Assembly: GCA_964499285.1 (NCBI GenBank)
Contig: CAZCLA010000003.1
Coordinates: 88,731 to 152,730, forward strand
Length of the DNA stretch: 64,000 nt
Direction of reading: 5' to 3'
DNA from: JAGFIY01 sp964499285
Lineage (GTDB): Bacteria; Bacteroidota; Ignavibacteria; Ignavibacteriales; Melioribacteraceae
The notes beneath the pieces are model-generated. The model worked only from the letters and a program-made list of their open reading frames with translations. It was not told the DNA's origin and searched no databases. The translations under genes and the position numbers were made by a program. Within the stretch, counting starts at the first letter, position 1. Each line of letters begins with the position of its first letter. Below are positions 36,979 through 46,108 of the stretch, one piece after another.

Positions 36979-37754
36979 CTTCTAATTATAGCTCGATTGG
37001 TTCTGTTAAGGAAATCTAAAATGTCCTGTGCCAAAGGATGATCAGGATAAGTTTCTTTGATCTTATCTTTTGCCATACTAAAATTCAAACCGGAGTTGTA
37101 GAGAATATCATAAGAATTTTTTAAGACGCTTATTTGTTCACTCGTGAATCCACGTCTTCTTAATCCAATCACATTCAATCCTTTATATCTAAGCGGTGAT
37201 TCTCCTGCCAATACATAAGGCGGAACGTCGGCAGCAACCTTAAAACCTCCGCCAATAAAAGCATGTTTGCCAATTTTAGAAAATTGATGAATGGGAGAGT
37301 CTCCGCCAACTATAACAAAATCATCAATTTCAACATGACCGCCGATTTGGACCGAGTTTGCAAGTATACAGTTGTTTCCGATAATACAATCATGTCCCAC
37401 ATGAGTATAAGCCATTATCAAACAGTTTGAACCCACAACAGTTTTGCCGCTCTCAACTGTTCCACGATGCAGTGTAACAAATTCTCGTAGAATAGTATTT
37501 TCCCCGACGTAAAAATATGTTTTTTCGCCGGCATACTTGAGATCCTGAGGAGCGTTTGAAACTGATGCACCCTGATAGACTTGGACATTGTTGCTTAACC
37601 TTGCTCCGTCATAAATAACAGCGTGTGAGTGGATTTTGCATCCGTCGCCAATTTCAACATCGTCGTGAATGATTGAAAAGGGTCCCACTTCTATATCGCT
37701 GCCTAATTTTGCTTTACTGCTTACTATAGCGGTCTGATGAATTTTTGTACTCAT
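36975..37754 (-). CDS. lpxA: UDP-N-acetylglucosamine acyltransferase
   Basis: LpxA transfers 3-hydroxyacyl from ACP to UDP-GlcNAc, the first step of lipid A synthesis. The 259-residue protein is a left-handed beta-helix of hexapeptide repeats. It contains the catalytic histidine in AYTHVGHDC, QDLKYAGEKT and the typical C-terminal GLNVIGLRRRGFT. The start overlaps the stop of the LpxC-FabZ gene by four bases. Confidence 0.96.
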   Translation of the reverse strand: MSTKIHQTAIVSSKAKLGSDIEVGPFSIIHDDVEIGDGCKIHSHAVIYDGARLSNNVQVYQGASVSNAPQDLKYAGEKTYFYVGENTILREFVTLHRGTVESGKTVVGSNCLIMAYTHVGHDCIIGNNCILANSVQIGGHVEIDDFVIVGGDSPIHQFSKIGKHAFIGGGFKVAADVPPYVLAGESPLRYKGLNVIGLRRRGFTSEQISVLKNSYDILYNSGLNFSMAKDKIKETYPDHPLAQDILDFLNRTNRAIIRR

Positions 37755-39169
37755 TTGTATTCCGGTTCATTATTCTGCCGATCAACAATGCCAGCCATAA
37801 GTTCAGCTTCACATACTATATCATTGTTTACAAAGGCTTCGGCTTTAAATATCACTATATTTCTTTTTTGACTTATAAATTCAGCTTCAATTCTCAATTG
37901 ATCTCCGGGAACAACTTGTTTTCGGAATTTTGCATTTCTTATCTGCATAAAAAGAACAAGTTTATTTTCAGAATCTTGAACTGAATTTAGCAATAAAATT
38001 CCGCCTGTCTGTGCCATTGCTTCTATGATTAATACTCCTGGCATAATAGGCCTCCCCGGAAAATGTCCTTGAAAAAAAGGCTCATTTGCAGTGACAGATT
38101 TAATTCCAACAACCTTTTTGTCAAGTTCAAGTTCAGTGATTTTATCTACCAGCAAAAACGGATATCTGTGAGGAAGTATTTTGTGAATTGCATCAATGTC
38201 AAGAACCACTCCTTCCTTCTTAACATGTTGATATTTTCTAACAAGTTTTTTCTGCTGATATAATTTCCTAATTTTTTTTGCGAACTCTACATTTGCTTTA
38301 TGACCAGGACGTGCAGCAAGAATTTGAGCTTTAATCGGGGCACCGATTAATGCAAGGTCACCAATCATATCCAAGAGTTTATGCCTTACCGGTTCATTTC
38401 TAAATCTTAAAGATTTATCATTTAAGAATCCGGATTGACCGACTGTAATCTTTTGCTTTAAGCCTAATTTTTTTGATAGTTTATCCAATCCTTGTTCGTT
38501 CAGATCATGATCAACAATTACAACAGCATTATCGAGATTGCCGCCTTTAATTAATCCTTGATCTGCAAGAACTTCAACTTCACTCAAAAAACAGAAAGTT
38601 CTTGCCGGTGCAAACTCTTCTACAAATTCTTTTTCAAGATCGAATAAACCACTGTGCTGACTTCCTAAAGCAGGATTTTGATAATCGACCATAACAGTAA
38701 TTCTATATCCATTTAAGGGAAGCGCAACAATATCAACCTGTTCGTCCTCGTTGTGATACATCACTGTTTCATCAATAATGAGGTAATCTTTTGGAGCCTC
38801 TTGAACTACGAATCCGGCTTCGAGTAGTTTTTCTACATATGGCATAGCGCTTCCGTCACCTACCGGTGGTTCAATTCCTTCCATCTCGATCGTAATATTG
38901 TCGATCTGAAGTCCCATAATTGCAGCAAGTACATGTTCAACAGTATGAACCTTTGCTTCACCAATTCCGAGTGTGGTTCCTCTTGAAATGTCAATTACAT
39001 ATTCTGCAAGGGCGGGAATAGTTGGATTGCCACCTAAATCTGTTCTTACGAAATTTATCCCGGCACCTTCGGGTGCAGGCTTAAATGTCATCTTACATTT
39101 TGTTCCGGTATGAAGACCAAGACCTGTTATCGAAACGGATTTCTTAATAGTTCTTTGTTGTTCGAGCAT
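37751..39169 (-). CDS. lpxC-fabZ: fused UDP-3-O-acyl-GlcNAc deacetylase/3-hydroxyacyl-ACP dehydratase
   Basis: A 472-residue bifunctional protein. Residues 1 to about 310 form LpxC, the zinc deacetylase committing to lipid A: GLGLHTGTKCKMTF, zinc ligand in VEHVLAAIMG, PVGDGSA, and a second ligand region VRHKLLDMIGDLALIG. From about 325 FabZ follows: LPHRYPFLLVDKI, with its catalytic histidine, and GHFPGRPIMPGVLIIEAMAQ. FabZ dehydrates 3-hydroxyacyl-ACP and competes with LpxA for the same substrate, so the fusion fixes their ratio. This fusion is a recognised trait of Bacteroidota/Chlorobi-type genomes. It overlaps lpxD by one base and lpxA by four. Confidence 0.96.
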   Translation of the reverse strand: MLEQQRTIKKSVSITGLGLHTGTKCKMTFKPAPEGAGINFVRTDLGGNPTIPALAEYVIDISRGTTLGIGEAKVHTVEHVLAAIMGLQIDNITIEMEGIEPPVGDGSAMPYVEKLLEAGFVVQEAPKDYLIIDETVMYHNEDEQVDIVALPLNGYRITVMVDYQNPALGSQHSGLFDLEKEFVEEFAPARTFCFLSEVEVLADQGLIKGGNLDNAVVIVDHDLNEQGLDKLSKKLGLKQKITVGQSGFLNDKSLRFRNEPVRHKLLDMIGDLALIGAPIKAQILAARPGHKANVEFAKKIRKLYQQKKLVRKYQHVKKEGVVLDIDAIHKILPHRYPFLLVDKITELELDKKVVGIKSVTANEPFFQGHFPGRPIMPGVLIIEAMAQTGGILLLNSVQDSENKLVLFMQIRNAKFRKQVVPGDQLRIEAEFISQKRNIVIFKAEAFVNNDIVCEAELMAGIVDRQNNEPEYK

Positions 39170-40224
39170 TAATTATCCTCATCAAGTTTTGCGAGTTTTT
39201 TTTGGAGTACTTCTATTTTTTTTTCAAGTTTTAAAATTTTATCAGCATAGTCTGGTAGATATTTGTAATGAGTCATTAGCCTCAAAGTAGTTGATAAATC
39301 TAGAGCAGGGGAACCGAAATACTTACCCGGTTTTTTAATTGATTTACCAACTCCAGATTGGGCTCCTAATAAAACTCCGTCCGCAATTTCTAAATGGTCA
39401 GCCAAACCAACTTGACCTCCCATTATAACATGGTTCCCAACAATTGTACTGCCTGATATTCCACTTTGTGCGGAGATTGCAGTATGCTCACCGATTTCGA
39501 CATTATGACCGACCTGAACGAGATTATCAATTTTTGTTCCGCGGTGTATAGTCGTGGTTCCCAGCGCTGCTTTGTCAATTGTTACGTTTGCTCCAATTTC
39601 AACATCGCTTTCGATAATAACTTTTCCGATCTGCGGTATTTTTGTGTAGACTCCCTTTTCATCTGGTGTATAACCGAATCCATCTGCTCCAATCACTGTT
39701 CCGCTGTGGATTATTACGTTATCCATAATTTCGGTTTTTTCACGGATAGTAACGTTCGGATAAATCAAAACTGAATTCCCGATTTTGCTATCCCTCAAAA
39801 TAACTGTATTGTGAAAAATTGTTGAATTATCGCCCACTTTGCAGTTTTCTTCAATTACAACATTCTTACCAATTGTGGTGTTAAGTCCAATCTTTGCAGT
39901 AGGATGGATGAAAGCGTTCTCGTCTATTCCATTCAGAGCAATTTTCGGATTAAAATACTCAATTAGGATTTTATAAAAACCTTTAGCTGAATCTTCAACT
40001 TCGATATACGTTAAATCGGTTCTTGTTTTTTTTATGCTGGGATTTACTATCACCGATGAGGCTTTTGTGGTATCTAAATATTTTTGATATGCTGGATTGT
40101 AGATAAACGTTAAATCCTTAGAAGCAGCATTTTTTATATCGGCCAATCCGGTAAAGATAACATCCGGATCGCCGATAATTTTACCGCCGATAAATTCGGC
40201 GGCTTGAGAAACTTTAATTTCCAT
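39169..40224 (-). CDS. lpxD: UDP-3-O-(3-hydroxyacyl)glucosamine N-acyltransferase
   Basis: LpxD adds the second 3-hydroxyacyl chain in lipid A synthesis. The 351-residue protein has an N-terminal uridine-binding domain (about 1-100) and hexapeptide repeats with catalytic histidine in IDNLVQVGHNVEIGEH. A C-terminal helix (LKLEKKIEVLQKKLAKL) completes it. It starts three bases after the second OmpH gene and overlaps LpxC-FabZ, so it belongs to the same transcript. Confidence 0.96.
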   Translation of the reverse strand: MEIKVSQAAEFIGGKIIGDPDVIFTGLADIKNAASKDLTFIYNPAYQKYLDTTKASSVIVNPSIKKTRTDLTYIEVEDSAKGFYKILIEYFNPKIALNGIDENAFIHPTAKIGLNTTIGKNVVIEENCKVGDNSTIFHNTVILRDSKIGNSVLIYPNVTIREKTEIMDNVIIHSGTVIGADGFGYTPDEKGVYTKIPQIGKVIIESDVEIGANVTIDKAALGTTTIHRGTKIDNLVQVGHNVEIGEHTAISAQSGISGSTIVGNHVIMGGQVGLADHLEIADGVLLGAQSGVGKSIKKPGKYFGSPALDLSTTLRLMTHYKYLPDYADKILKLEKKIEVLQKKLAKLDEDN

Positions 40225-40227
40225 AAT

Positions 40228-40749
40228 TTATTTTAGTTTTTCTAAGACCAAAGGGGTTATGTCGTACTCTTCTTTAGCATACAAAAAAAGTATATCGCCA
40301 CTTCTATCAAATACAAAATCCAAGTCCATTTCTTTTGCTACGTCATTAATTGCATTAAATACTTTGTTTTGTACTGGTGTCATCAACTCTTCTTGTTTTT
40401 TAAAAAGATCACCATCAACACCAAATTTTTTCTGACGATAATCGGAAATATTATTTTCTAATTGTACTAATTCTTTTTCAACTTCAGCACGACGCTGCTG
40501 GCTCATAATCAGTTTTTGATTCTCGTAATCATCATACTTTGTTTTCCAATCCTTTTCGATTTTTTTCAGTTCCTCATTCCATTCCTGAATTAAAGCATCA
40601 AGTCTTGTTTGTGCATCTTGTGCATCCGGCAGTTCTTTCATTATTGCATCAGAGTCTACATAACCAATTTGAATTTGTGCAGAAACAGTTCCAGTTACGG
40701 TGATAAAAATCAGTACAATAAATATACTCAGCTTTTGCATCTCAGACAC
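40228..40749 (-). CDS. OmpH/Skp-like periplasmic chaperone (second copy)
   Basis: A 173-residue protein with a signal peptide (about 1-24, ending VSAQ). The Skp body begins IQIGYVDSDAIMKELPDAQ and contains a long charged coiled-coil (about 50-115). Skp-type trimers hold unfolded outer-membrane proteins on the way to BamA. It is a tandem paralogue of the gene just upstream (same length, related termini FDRSGDILFLYAKEEYD and FDKAGDVLLLYADPNYD). Confidence 0.9.
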   Translation of the reverse strand: MSEMQKLSIFIVLIFITVTGTVSAQIQIGYVDSDAIMKELPDAQDAQTRLDALIQEWNEELKKIEKDWKTKYDDYENQKLIMSQQRRAEVEKELVQLENNISDYRQKKFGVDGDLFKKQEELMTPVQNKVFNAINDVAKEMDLDFVFDRSGDILFLYAKEEYDITPLVLEKLK

Positions 40750-40757
40750 CTCTAGAA

Positions 40758-41279
40758 TTATTTTTGTGTTTTGAGTTTATCCAAAACTTTGAACGTTAGA
40801 TCATAATTAGGATCTGCATAAAGAAGCAAAACATCGCCTGCTTTATCAAATACGAACTGCATACCTTCATCGGCTCCAACAGCTTCGATAGCAGCATATA
40901 TTTTTTCTCTTATCGGAGCCATTAGCTCTTCTTGCTTAAGAGCCAATTCACCGCCTTGCCCGAATTTCTGTTGATTGAATTGCTGCAATCTTTGATCTTT
41001 TACGAGAAGCTGCTGTTGAATTTCGCGCTGCTTTTCAGGGGTCATGGTTGCCTGTTGTTTCTGATAATTTTCATATTCAGTCTGTATTTCAACAGTCATA
41101 CTATCTATAGATGCTCTCCATTTTGAAGCAAGATTTTCAAGGTCGCTCGATGCTTTAATAGCAGCCGGATATTGAGTAAGAATAATTTGTGTGTCAACAA
41201 AACCAATTTTTTGCTGCATCTGAGCAAAACTGGTTGCGAAAGCTGTTAAAATAACCAATAAAACAACTAACTTTTTCAT
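40758..41279 (-). CDS. OmpH/Skp-like periplasmic chaperone (first copy)
   Basis: A 173-residue Skp family member with signal peptide MKKLVVLLVILTAFATSFAQ and the body start KIGFVDTQIILTQYPAA. A glutamine-rich coiled-coil (about 50-115) follows. It lies 21 bases after bamA, the usual place for skp. Duplication of skp downstream of bamA is common in Bacteroidota, and the two copies have diverged. Confidence 0.92.
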   Translation of the reverse strand: MKKLVVLLVILTAFATSFAQMQQKIGFVDTQIILTQYPAAIKASSDLENLASKWRASIDSMTVEIQTEYENYQKQQATMTPEKQREIQQQLLVKDQRLQQFNQQKFGQGGELALKQEELMAPIREKIYAAIEAVGADEGMQFVFDKAGDVLLLYADPNYDLTFKVLDKLKTQK

Positions 41280-41300
41280 GTTACCTCATATTTTTTTGTT

Positions 41301-43799
41301 TTAGAAACCTTTTCCAAATTGAAAATGAAAAATCCATTTCGGATCAATACCATCAACAATTTTTCTATCAAAACCATAACCGAAGTCAAATCCGATTAAA
41401 CCAAGCGGATTAATTAATAATCTTGCACCAACGCCAGCCGATCTTCGCAAATCAAACAAATCGGTGCTGGGAAGATTCAGAAAAGTATTACCTGCTTCGA
41501 GGAAAGTCAAGAAATAAATGGGAATCGGATTTAATGTAATGGCAGCTCTAAGTTCGGCAGTATATTTTGTCATAACACGTCCACCGATTATATCACCAAA
41601 CTGATTTCTCGGTCCCACGCTTCTATCTTCATATCCTCTCAACGGAGAAGTTGCGATTATTAATCCGTTTCCTCCCATAAAGAAAAATTCGAATGGCTGA
41701 ATAATTGTGCCTTGATTAAGTTCTTCCAAATATCCTATTTCCGCACCCAGGTAAAAAGCAAGTCGGTTCGAATTGAATATCCGCTTGTACCATTCGGTTT
41801 TGAAATTAATTTTGTAATAATCAACATCTCCCGGAAGCAGCGGTCCGCCGGAGAGTTCTCCATTCAGCGAAAACTTAGATCCTGATGACGGGAAGATAGG
41901 ATTATCAATATCTGTTCTTGAGATTGTTGCGCCAAGAGTGTACTGTCTTGTTTTACCTTCGGCATAAAAATTCCTTCCATCAATTATATCATTATATTGA
42001 AATCTGAATAAACCCTGTACATAGAAGTAATTATCAGGCCATTTTAATCTTCGCCCGACTTTAACGGTACCACCGGTCTGACGGAGATCGTAAACGTATC
42101 GTTGCCGAGTGTCAAAAACATCGAAACCAACAAGTGTAGGAGTATCTAGAAACCAAGGTTCGGTAAATCCAAAAGTGAAAGTTCTATAGAAGTTACCAAC
42201 ACCAAACATCCAACTGAAATTTAATATTTGCCCACCACCTAGTTGGAACGGCTCTGCAAGCGAGAAATTTGTCAAAGTAACACCGATCGATCCGCTGAAT
42301 CCAAAACCGCCGCTGTAACCTACAGATGCATTAAGATAATCGCTTGATTTTTCTTCAACATTGTATGTTATTGCCACAGTGCTGTCACTTGTTGGCTGTG
42401 GATTTACACCGTTTTGATATAAGCCTTCTACATTAAAGTATTGAAGGTTTGCAAGCTGCTGAATGCTTCTTAATATTCCGGCTCTGCTATAATAATCTCC
42501 TGGAACCGAATAAAGTTCTCTACGGATTACCTTTTCTTTTGTCTTATCATTTCCGGTAATATTTATTTCGTTAATTTTGTAGCGGTTGTTTTCTGTTATT
42601 CTTATGGTCAAATCAACCGAGTCCGGTTCGATCAATTTTTCGCTAGCTTCTACGCGGGAGGTGAGATATCCGAGATCTTGATACATAGAAGAAATATCAG
42701 ATTGAGTTTCGTTAAAGTAGAGGTTAAGATTCAGTTTCTCGAAATTGTAAATATCACCCTTGAGAAAACCGAGCCTATCTGTAAGCTGAGCCTCAGTGAA
42801 TACACTGTTGCCTTCCCAATCAATATTTCTGATTTTATATTGGGGGCCTTCATAAACCGAAACAAGAATATCAACCTCTGATTTATCGTCACTAAATAAT
42901 AATGTATCGCCAAGAACTTCAAAATCTCGATAACCGTTTTTTCTATAAAAATCTACAAGAAGATTTTTATCTTTCTCGAAATCTTCTCTGTTGAAATCGG
43001 CGCTACGCCAGAATTTCCACCACGAACTCTCAACAGTTTCGTCGAATTCACTTTTTAAATCATCGTCGTCGAACTGCTCGTTGCCTACGAAACTAATAGT
43101 TTCGACTTTTACTTCCTCGCCTTCCTCAATTTCAAAAAGAAGCAGAACGCGATCTTTGATTTTTCTGACAAGGTCTGATGGAACTTCGGGATCATAATCA
43201 TAAACGGTTTCGTATTCTTGCGAAAGATCCTCCTGATTCCTCCAAATAATAGTTATTTCGTTATCGGAAGTGTCTGTTTCAAAGAATGAATATTTATAAG
43301 CTTTAATCTCGGCATTCAAAAATCCTTCTTCTTCGTAAAGCGCCTTAATTTTCGTAATTGAGTTATAAATATCCTGCGGTTTTAGAATATGACCACGGCG
43401 GAAAAGAATCTTCTCTTCGATATCATCATCATCAATTTCATCGTTTCCGGAAAGAGCAAAGTCTTCAATCCTTGGATGCTCTTGAACTTTGATAAGAAGG
43501 AAAACGCCATCCTGGACTTGCTGTTCAACCAGTATCTCAATATCTGCTGTAAATATGTTTAGAGCCCACAATCTTTTGATAGCGTTAATTGTTGCATCGC
43601 CAGGAACCTCGATCTCATCGTTTACTTTGAGCCCGCTGTTGGCAATAATTGTGTTGGCGTCGGCAGTCACATTTCCTTCGACTCTTATACCCAAAATTCT
43701 ATAGTTAGCTCTTTCCGTCTGTGAATATAAATCAGCTGAAAGAAAAGCTAAAATTAGAAGGCTGTATTTAAGCAATCGATTTAGGGAGTGATCCAACAT
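41301..43799 (-). CDS. bamA: outer-membrane protein assembly factor BamA
   Basis: BamA inserts beta-barrel proteins into the outer membrane. With the ATG at 43799 the product is 832 residues. A signal peptide (about 1-28, ending ADLYSQ) is followed by five POTRA-like repeats (about 30-440) and an Omp85 barrel with FFFMGGNGLIIATSPLRGYE and the terminal phenylalanine. A start twelve codons further upstream exists but would put charged residues ahead of the signal peptide. Even the chosen start overlaps uppS by 32 bases. The gene begins the envelope section of the operon. Confidence 0.95.
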   Translation of the reverse strand: MLDHSLNRLLKYSLLILAFLSADLYSQTERANYRILGIRVEGNVTADANTIIANSGLKVNDEIEVPGDATINAIKRLWALNIFTADIEILVEQQVQDGVFLLIKVQEHPRIEDFALSGNDEIDDDDIEEKILFRRGHILKPQDIYNSITKIKALYEEEGFLNAEIKAYKYSFFETDTSDNEITIIWRNQEDLSQEYETVYDYDPEVPSDLVRKIKDRVLLLFEIEEGEEVKVETISFVGNEQFDDDDLKSEFDETVESSWWKFWRSADFNREDFEKDKNLLVDFYRKNGYRDFEVLGDTLLFSDDKSEVDILVSVYEGPQYKIRNIDWEGNSVFTEAQLTDRLGFLKGDIYNFEKLNLNLYFNETQSDISSMYQDLGYLTSRVEASEKLIEPDSVDLTIRITENNRYKINEINITGNDKTKEKVIRRELYSVPGDYYSRAGILRSIQQLANLQYFNVEGLYQNGVNPQPTSDSTVAITYNVEEKSSDYLNASVGYSGGFGFSGSIGVTLTNFSLAEPFQLGGGQILNFSWMFGVGNFYRTFTFGFTEPWFLDTPTLVGFDVFDTRQRYVYDLRQTGGTVKVGRRLKWPDNYFYVQGLFRFQYNDIIDGRNFYAEGKTRQYTLGATISRTDIDNPIFPSSGSKFSLNGELSGGPLLPGDVDYYKINFKTEWYKRIFNSNRLAFYLGAEIGYLEELNQGTIIQPFEFFFMGGNGLIIATSPLRGYEDRSVGPRNQFGDIIGGRVMTKYTAELRAAITLNPIPIYFLTFLEAGNTFLNLPSTDLFDLRRSAGVGARLLINPLGLIGFDFGYGFDRKIVDGIDPKWIFHFQFGKGF

Positions 43800-44589
43800 T
43801 ACGAGTTTTTTTGGAGTTTTGCGATATTTGTTCACTTACAAGTCCGAATCTTCTTTCTCTATTTTTATAATCCTTAATTGCATCAATAAGTGCTTCGGTT
43901 CCGAAATCGGGCCAAAGCAGGTCAGTTACATAAATTTCAGAATAGGCTATCTGCCACAGTAAAAAGTTGCTTACCCGATGTTCACCGCCGCTTCGTATTA
44001 CGAGATCGGGGTCGGGAATATCTTTAGTGTATAGATAATTTGAAATAAGCTGCTCGTCTATGTTAGATTTTAATTTGCCGGTTCTTGCTTCTTCAGCAAT
44101 TTTTTTCACTGCTTCAGTAATTTCTCTTCTTCCGCTGTAGCTAAGCGCAAGATTTAAAATCATTTTGGTGTTGTTCTTAGTTCTATCTTCCGCTTCCAAC
44201 AGTTCTTTTTGAACATCTTCCGGTAAATTGCAAGTTTCGCCAATAGATTTTAATCTAATATTATTTGCGTGCAGTTCGTTTGTTTCGCTTTGGAGACTTT
44301 TAACTATTAACCTCATCAGGGTTGAAACTTCCGTCATCGGACGTTTCCAATTTTCGGTTGAAAATGTATATAAGGTCAGATATTTAACTCCTAAAACAGT
44401 GCATGCCTCAACTACATTTCTTACAGTTTCAATTCCATATTGATGTCCAGCTACACGGGGAAGTTTTCTTTTTCTTGCCCAGCGTCCGTTCCCATCCATA
44501 ATTATAGCAATATGCTGAGGAATGTTTCCCTGATCGCGAACTTTCTCAAGTAATTGGATTTCTTTTTGCTTTAATTTTCTTTTGAGCAC
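43768..44589 (-). CDS. uppS: undecaprenyl diphosphate synthase
   Basis: UppS condenses isopentenyl diphosphate units to make the C55 lipid carrier for peptidoglycan and O-antigen. The 273-residue protein contains IIMDGNGRWARKRKLPRV, with the catalytic aspartate, the substrate-binding TLYTFSTENWKRP, and VIRSGGEHRVSNFLLWQ with LLWPDF near the C-terminus. It is the first gene of the long envelope run and is preceded by a good promoter at 44620-44648. Confidence 0.96.
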   Translation of the reverse strand: MLKRKLKQKEIQLLEKVRDQGNIPQHIAIIMDGNGRWARKRKLPRVAGHQYGIETVRNVVEACTVLGVKYLTLYTFSTENWKRPMTEVSTLMRLIVKSLQSETNELHANNIRLKSIGETCNLPEDVQKELLEAEDRTKNNTKMILNLALSYSGRREITEAVKKIAEEARTGKLKSNIDEQLISNYLYTKDIPDPDLVIRSGGEHRVSNFLLWQIAYSEIYVTDLLWPDFGTEALIDAIKDYKNRERRFGLVSEQISQNSKKTRNVGSLPKSIA

Positions 44590-44619
44590 TTAATATTATT
44601 TATTTTAATACGACTGCGT

Positions 44620-44648
44620 AATATACCTTAGGGTTGTCTCAATTTCAA
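44620..44648 (-). promoter_or_regulatory. promoter of the uppS-bamA-lpx run
   Basis: On the minus strand TTGAAA (44648-44643), 17 bases, then TATATT (44625-44620). This matches the bacterial consensus well, although the TTTG extension seen elsewhere is absent (TATATTACG). A start about 25 bases before the uppS ATG is predicted. It lies downstream of the strong lexA-operon terminator, so the run is transcriptionally independent. Confidence 0.6.
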
Positions 44649-44750
44649 GAAATCATAAATACTACATGGTTTCAAGGAACAACTGACCTTATACAGGGCA
44701 TAACAGAAAATGTGTCAAAAAAAATAAAAATTATTTGAAATAATACGGGT

Positions 44751-44775
44751 AAAAAAAACTCCCCGGACGGGGAGT
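44751..44775 (-). terminator. terminator of the lexA operon
   Basis: ACTCCCCG and CGGGGAGT (44758-44775) form a perfect 8-bp GC-rich stem. On the minus strand eight T residues follow directly (44758-44751). It begins 7 bases after the stop of the 130-residue gene. Confidence 0.93.
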
Positions 44776-44781
44776 GAGTAT

Positions 44782-45174
44782 TTAGTTATATCTTTGGTAG
44801 GAATGAGGAACCACTTTAATAAACTTTCTTATATCATCAGGAATTGATTTAATGAGTTCGCGTGTCTGTTTTATTAGACTATTTTCGACCCCGATGAACA
44901 ACATAACCCGATTGTTTGTACTGCGAGTCTGTCTCGAGGCAAGGAACTCAATTTTGCGTTTAATATTTGGGTCTTTCAAATCATTTTCGTTTAGGGTAAT
45001 TCCAATAGCATATTTTTTAACTTTCTTGCCCACTACATCCACATCGTAGTTTCCGATCGGTGAAGGTTCAGGTAGATAAGTTCCATATTTTCTACTCAGC
45101 GTTAAATATCCGTTCTTCCAGAAAGTTTTTATCAATTGATCTACTTTTTGTTCTTGAGATAGTTGTTCTTTCAT
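44782..45174 (-). CDS. uncharacterised 130-residue protein in the lexA operon
   Basis: I cannot assign a family. The centre reads PSPIGNYDVDVVGKKVKKYAIGITL, split here as two blocks around residues 37-60. An acidic pair followed by a lysine-rich strand is reminiscent of PD-(D/E)xK nuclease cores, but no decisive catalytic triad can be seen. The C-terminal half is mixed helix/strand (RVMLFIGVENSLIKQ). A GGGGGA ribosome-binding site precedes the ATG by 5 bases. It starts 11 bases after the WYL-like gene, which starts 11 bases after lexA, so it should be induced with the SOS response. A role in DNA damage is inferred from context only. Confidence 0.75.
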   Translation of the reverse strand: MKEQLSQEQKVDQLIKTFWKNGYLTLSRKYGTYLPEPSPIGNYDVDVVGKKVKKYAIGITLNENDLKDPNIKRKIEFLASRQTRSTNNRVMLFIGVENSLIKQTRELIKSIPDDIRKFIKVVPHSYQRYN

Positions 45175-45185
45175 AACTTCCCCCG

Positions 45186-45434
45186 TTAGTTTACCATTGC
45201 CATCAAAGGAATAATAGGGGAGAACTGTGGTTTGGCAATTAGTTTAATGTTAAAAATCTTTTCGAATTCGAACATTTTGATCTGGCTTGAACTTATCACT
45301 CTACCAAACACAACTTTTTTGCCTGAATGATTAAAACCGATGTAATAAGGTTCAAGTGTAACTTCTTTTGTGTCGTAAAAGAAATTAATTCTGTTTCTAT
45401 TTCGTATTGCTTTTTCAAAAATTTCAGTCTTCAT
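45186..45434 (-). CDS. small WYL-like domain protein in the lexA operon
   Basis: An 82-residue protein resembling a stand-alone WYL domain. It has IRNRNRINFFYDTKEV, then LEPYYIGFNHSGKKVVFGRV and a closing MFEFEKIFNI, echoing the Tyr-containing strand, the Pro-Tyr strand and the lysine/arginine turn of WYL regulators. There is no helix-turn-helix, so if the call is right it would sense a ligand (WYL domains often bind nucleic acid or nucleotides) without binding DNA by itself. It is co-transcribed with lexA and the 130-residue gene. Confidence 0.65.
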   Translation of the reverse strand: MKTEIFEKAIRNRNRINFFYDTKEVTLEPYYIGFNHSGKKVVFGRVISSSQIKMFEFEKIFNIKLIAKPQFSPIIPLMAMVN

Positions 45435-45445
45435 TTTATTCTCAC

Positions 45446-46084
45446 TTAATTATATTGTCTGAAAACACCTACTACTTTACCAACAACTGAAAATTCATCA
45501 GTGTCTTTTACCTCTATGACACTATATTTTTCGTTTTCAGGAATCAAATTGATTATAGAATCATCCGGCTGCGAAAATCTCTTTACAGTGGATTCATCAC
45601 CTAAAAGCGCAATAATTATTTCACCTTCTTTAGGTTCTTTCTGTTGCTTAACAATTACTAAATCGCCTTCAAGAATTCCGGCGTTTATCATACTGTCTCC
45701 TTGAACTTTCAATGCAAACACCTTATCCCTTCCGTGTACTATTGAAGAATCAACATTCAACATTCCTTCAATATTTTCTTGAGCAAAGATTGGATAGCCT
45801 GCGGCAACTCGACCTACAATTGGTATTTCTATCGAATTTGAGTTGTAATGTTTTTCTAACATTTTTTCAGCATTTACTAGTGATAAAACTCTGCTGGAAT
45901 TTCGTTCCGAGTTCAGATAACCTTTCTTTATCAATGCATCAATATGCCTTTTGACTCCAAAAGTTGAAGAAATATTGAAATGCTTTCCGATTTCGCGATA
46001 TGTTGGTGGGTAGCCGTTTAATTCCAAATAACTTTCGATGAATTCCAATATTTCTTTCTGACGATCAGTTAATTCTCTGCTCAT
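45446..46084 (-). CDS. lexA: LexA repressor
   Basis: LexA represses DNA-damage genes until RecA filaments stimulate its self-cleavage. The 212-residue protein has an N-terminal winged helix (LTDRQKEILEFIESYLELNG, then GYPPTYREIGKHFNIS). The Ala-Gly cleavage site lies in GRVAAGYPIF, the catalytic serine in VQGDSMINAGI and the lysine in GDESTVKRF, so it should be functional. It heads a three-gene operon and carries two predicted operators in its own promoter, implying autoregulation. Confidence 0.96.
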   Translation of the reverse strand: MSRELTDRQKEILEFIESYLELNGYPPTYREIGKHFNISSTFGVKRHIDALIKKGYLNSERNSSRVLSLVNAEKMLEKHYNSNSIEIPIVGRVAAGYPIFAQENIEGMLNVDSSIVHGRDKVFALKVQGDSMINAGILEGDLVIVKQQKEPKEGEIIIALLGDESTVKRFSQPDDSIINLIPENEKYSVIEVKDTDEFSVVGKVVGVFRQYN

Positions 46085-46089
46085 AATAT

Positions 46090-46107
46090 AGTGTCCCTTT
46101 GTTCACT
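46090..46107 (-). promoter_or_regulatory. predicted LexA operator 2
   Basis: Minus-strand AGTGAACAAAGGGACACT, an imperfect 18-bp palindrome sharing AGTG..CA and .G.ACACT with operator 1. It lies between the -10 element and the ATG and covers the AAGGGA ribosome-binding site, so a bound repressor could also block translation initiation or elongation. Confidence 0.6.
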
Positions 46108-46108
46108 A

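Noticed and set aside
44782..45434. Toxin-antitoxin pair reading of the two small genes after lexA
   Set aside because: No toxin or antitoxin family motif is seen; co-transcription with lexA explains the layout without that claim.
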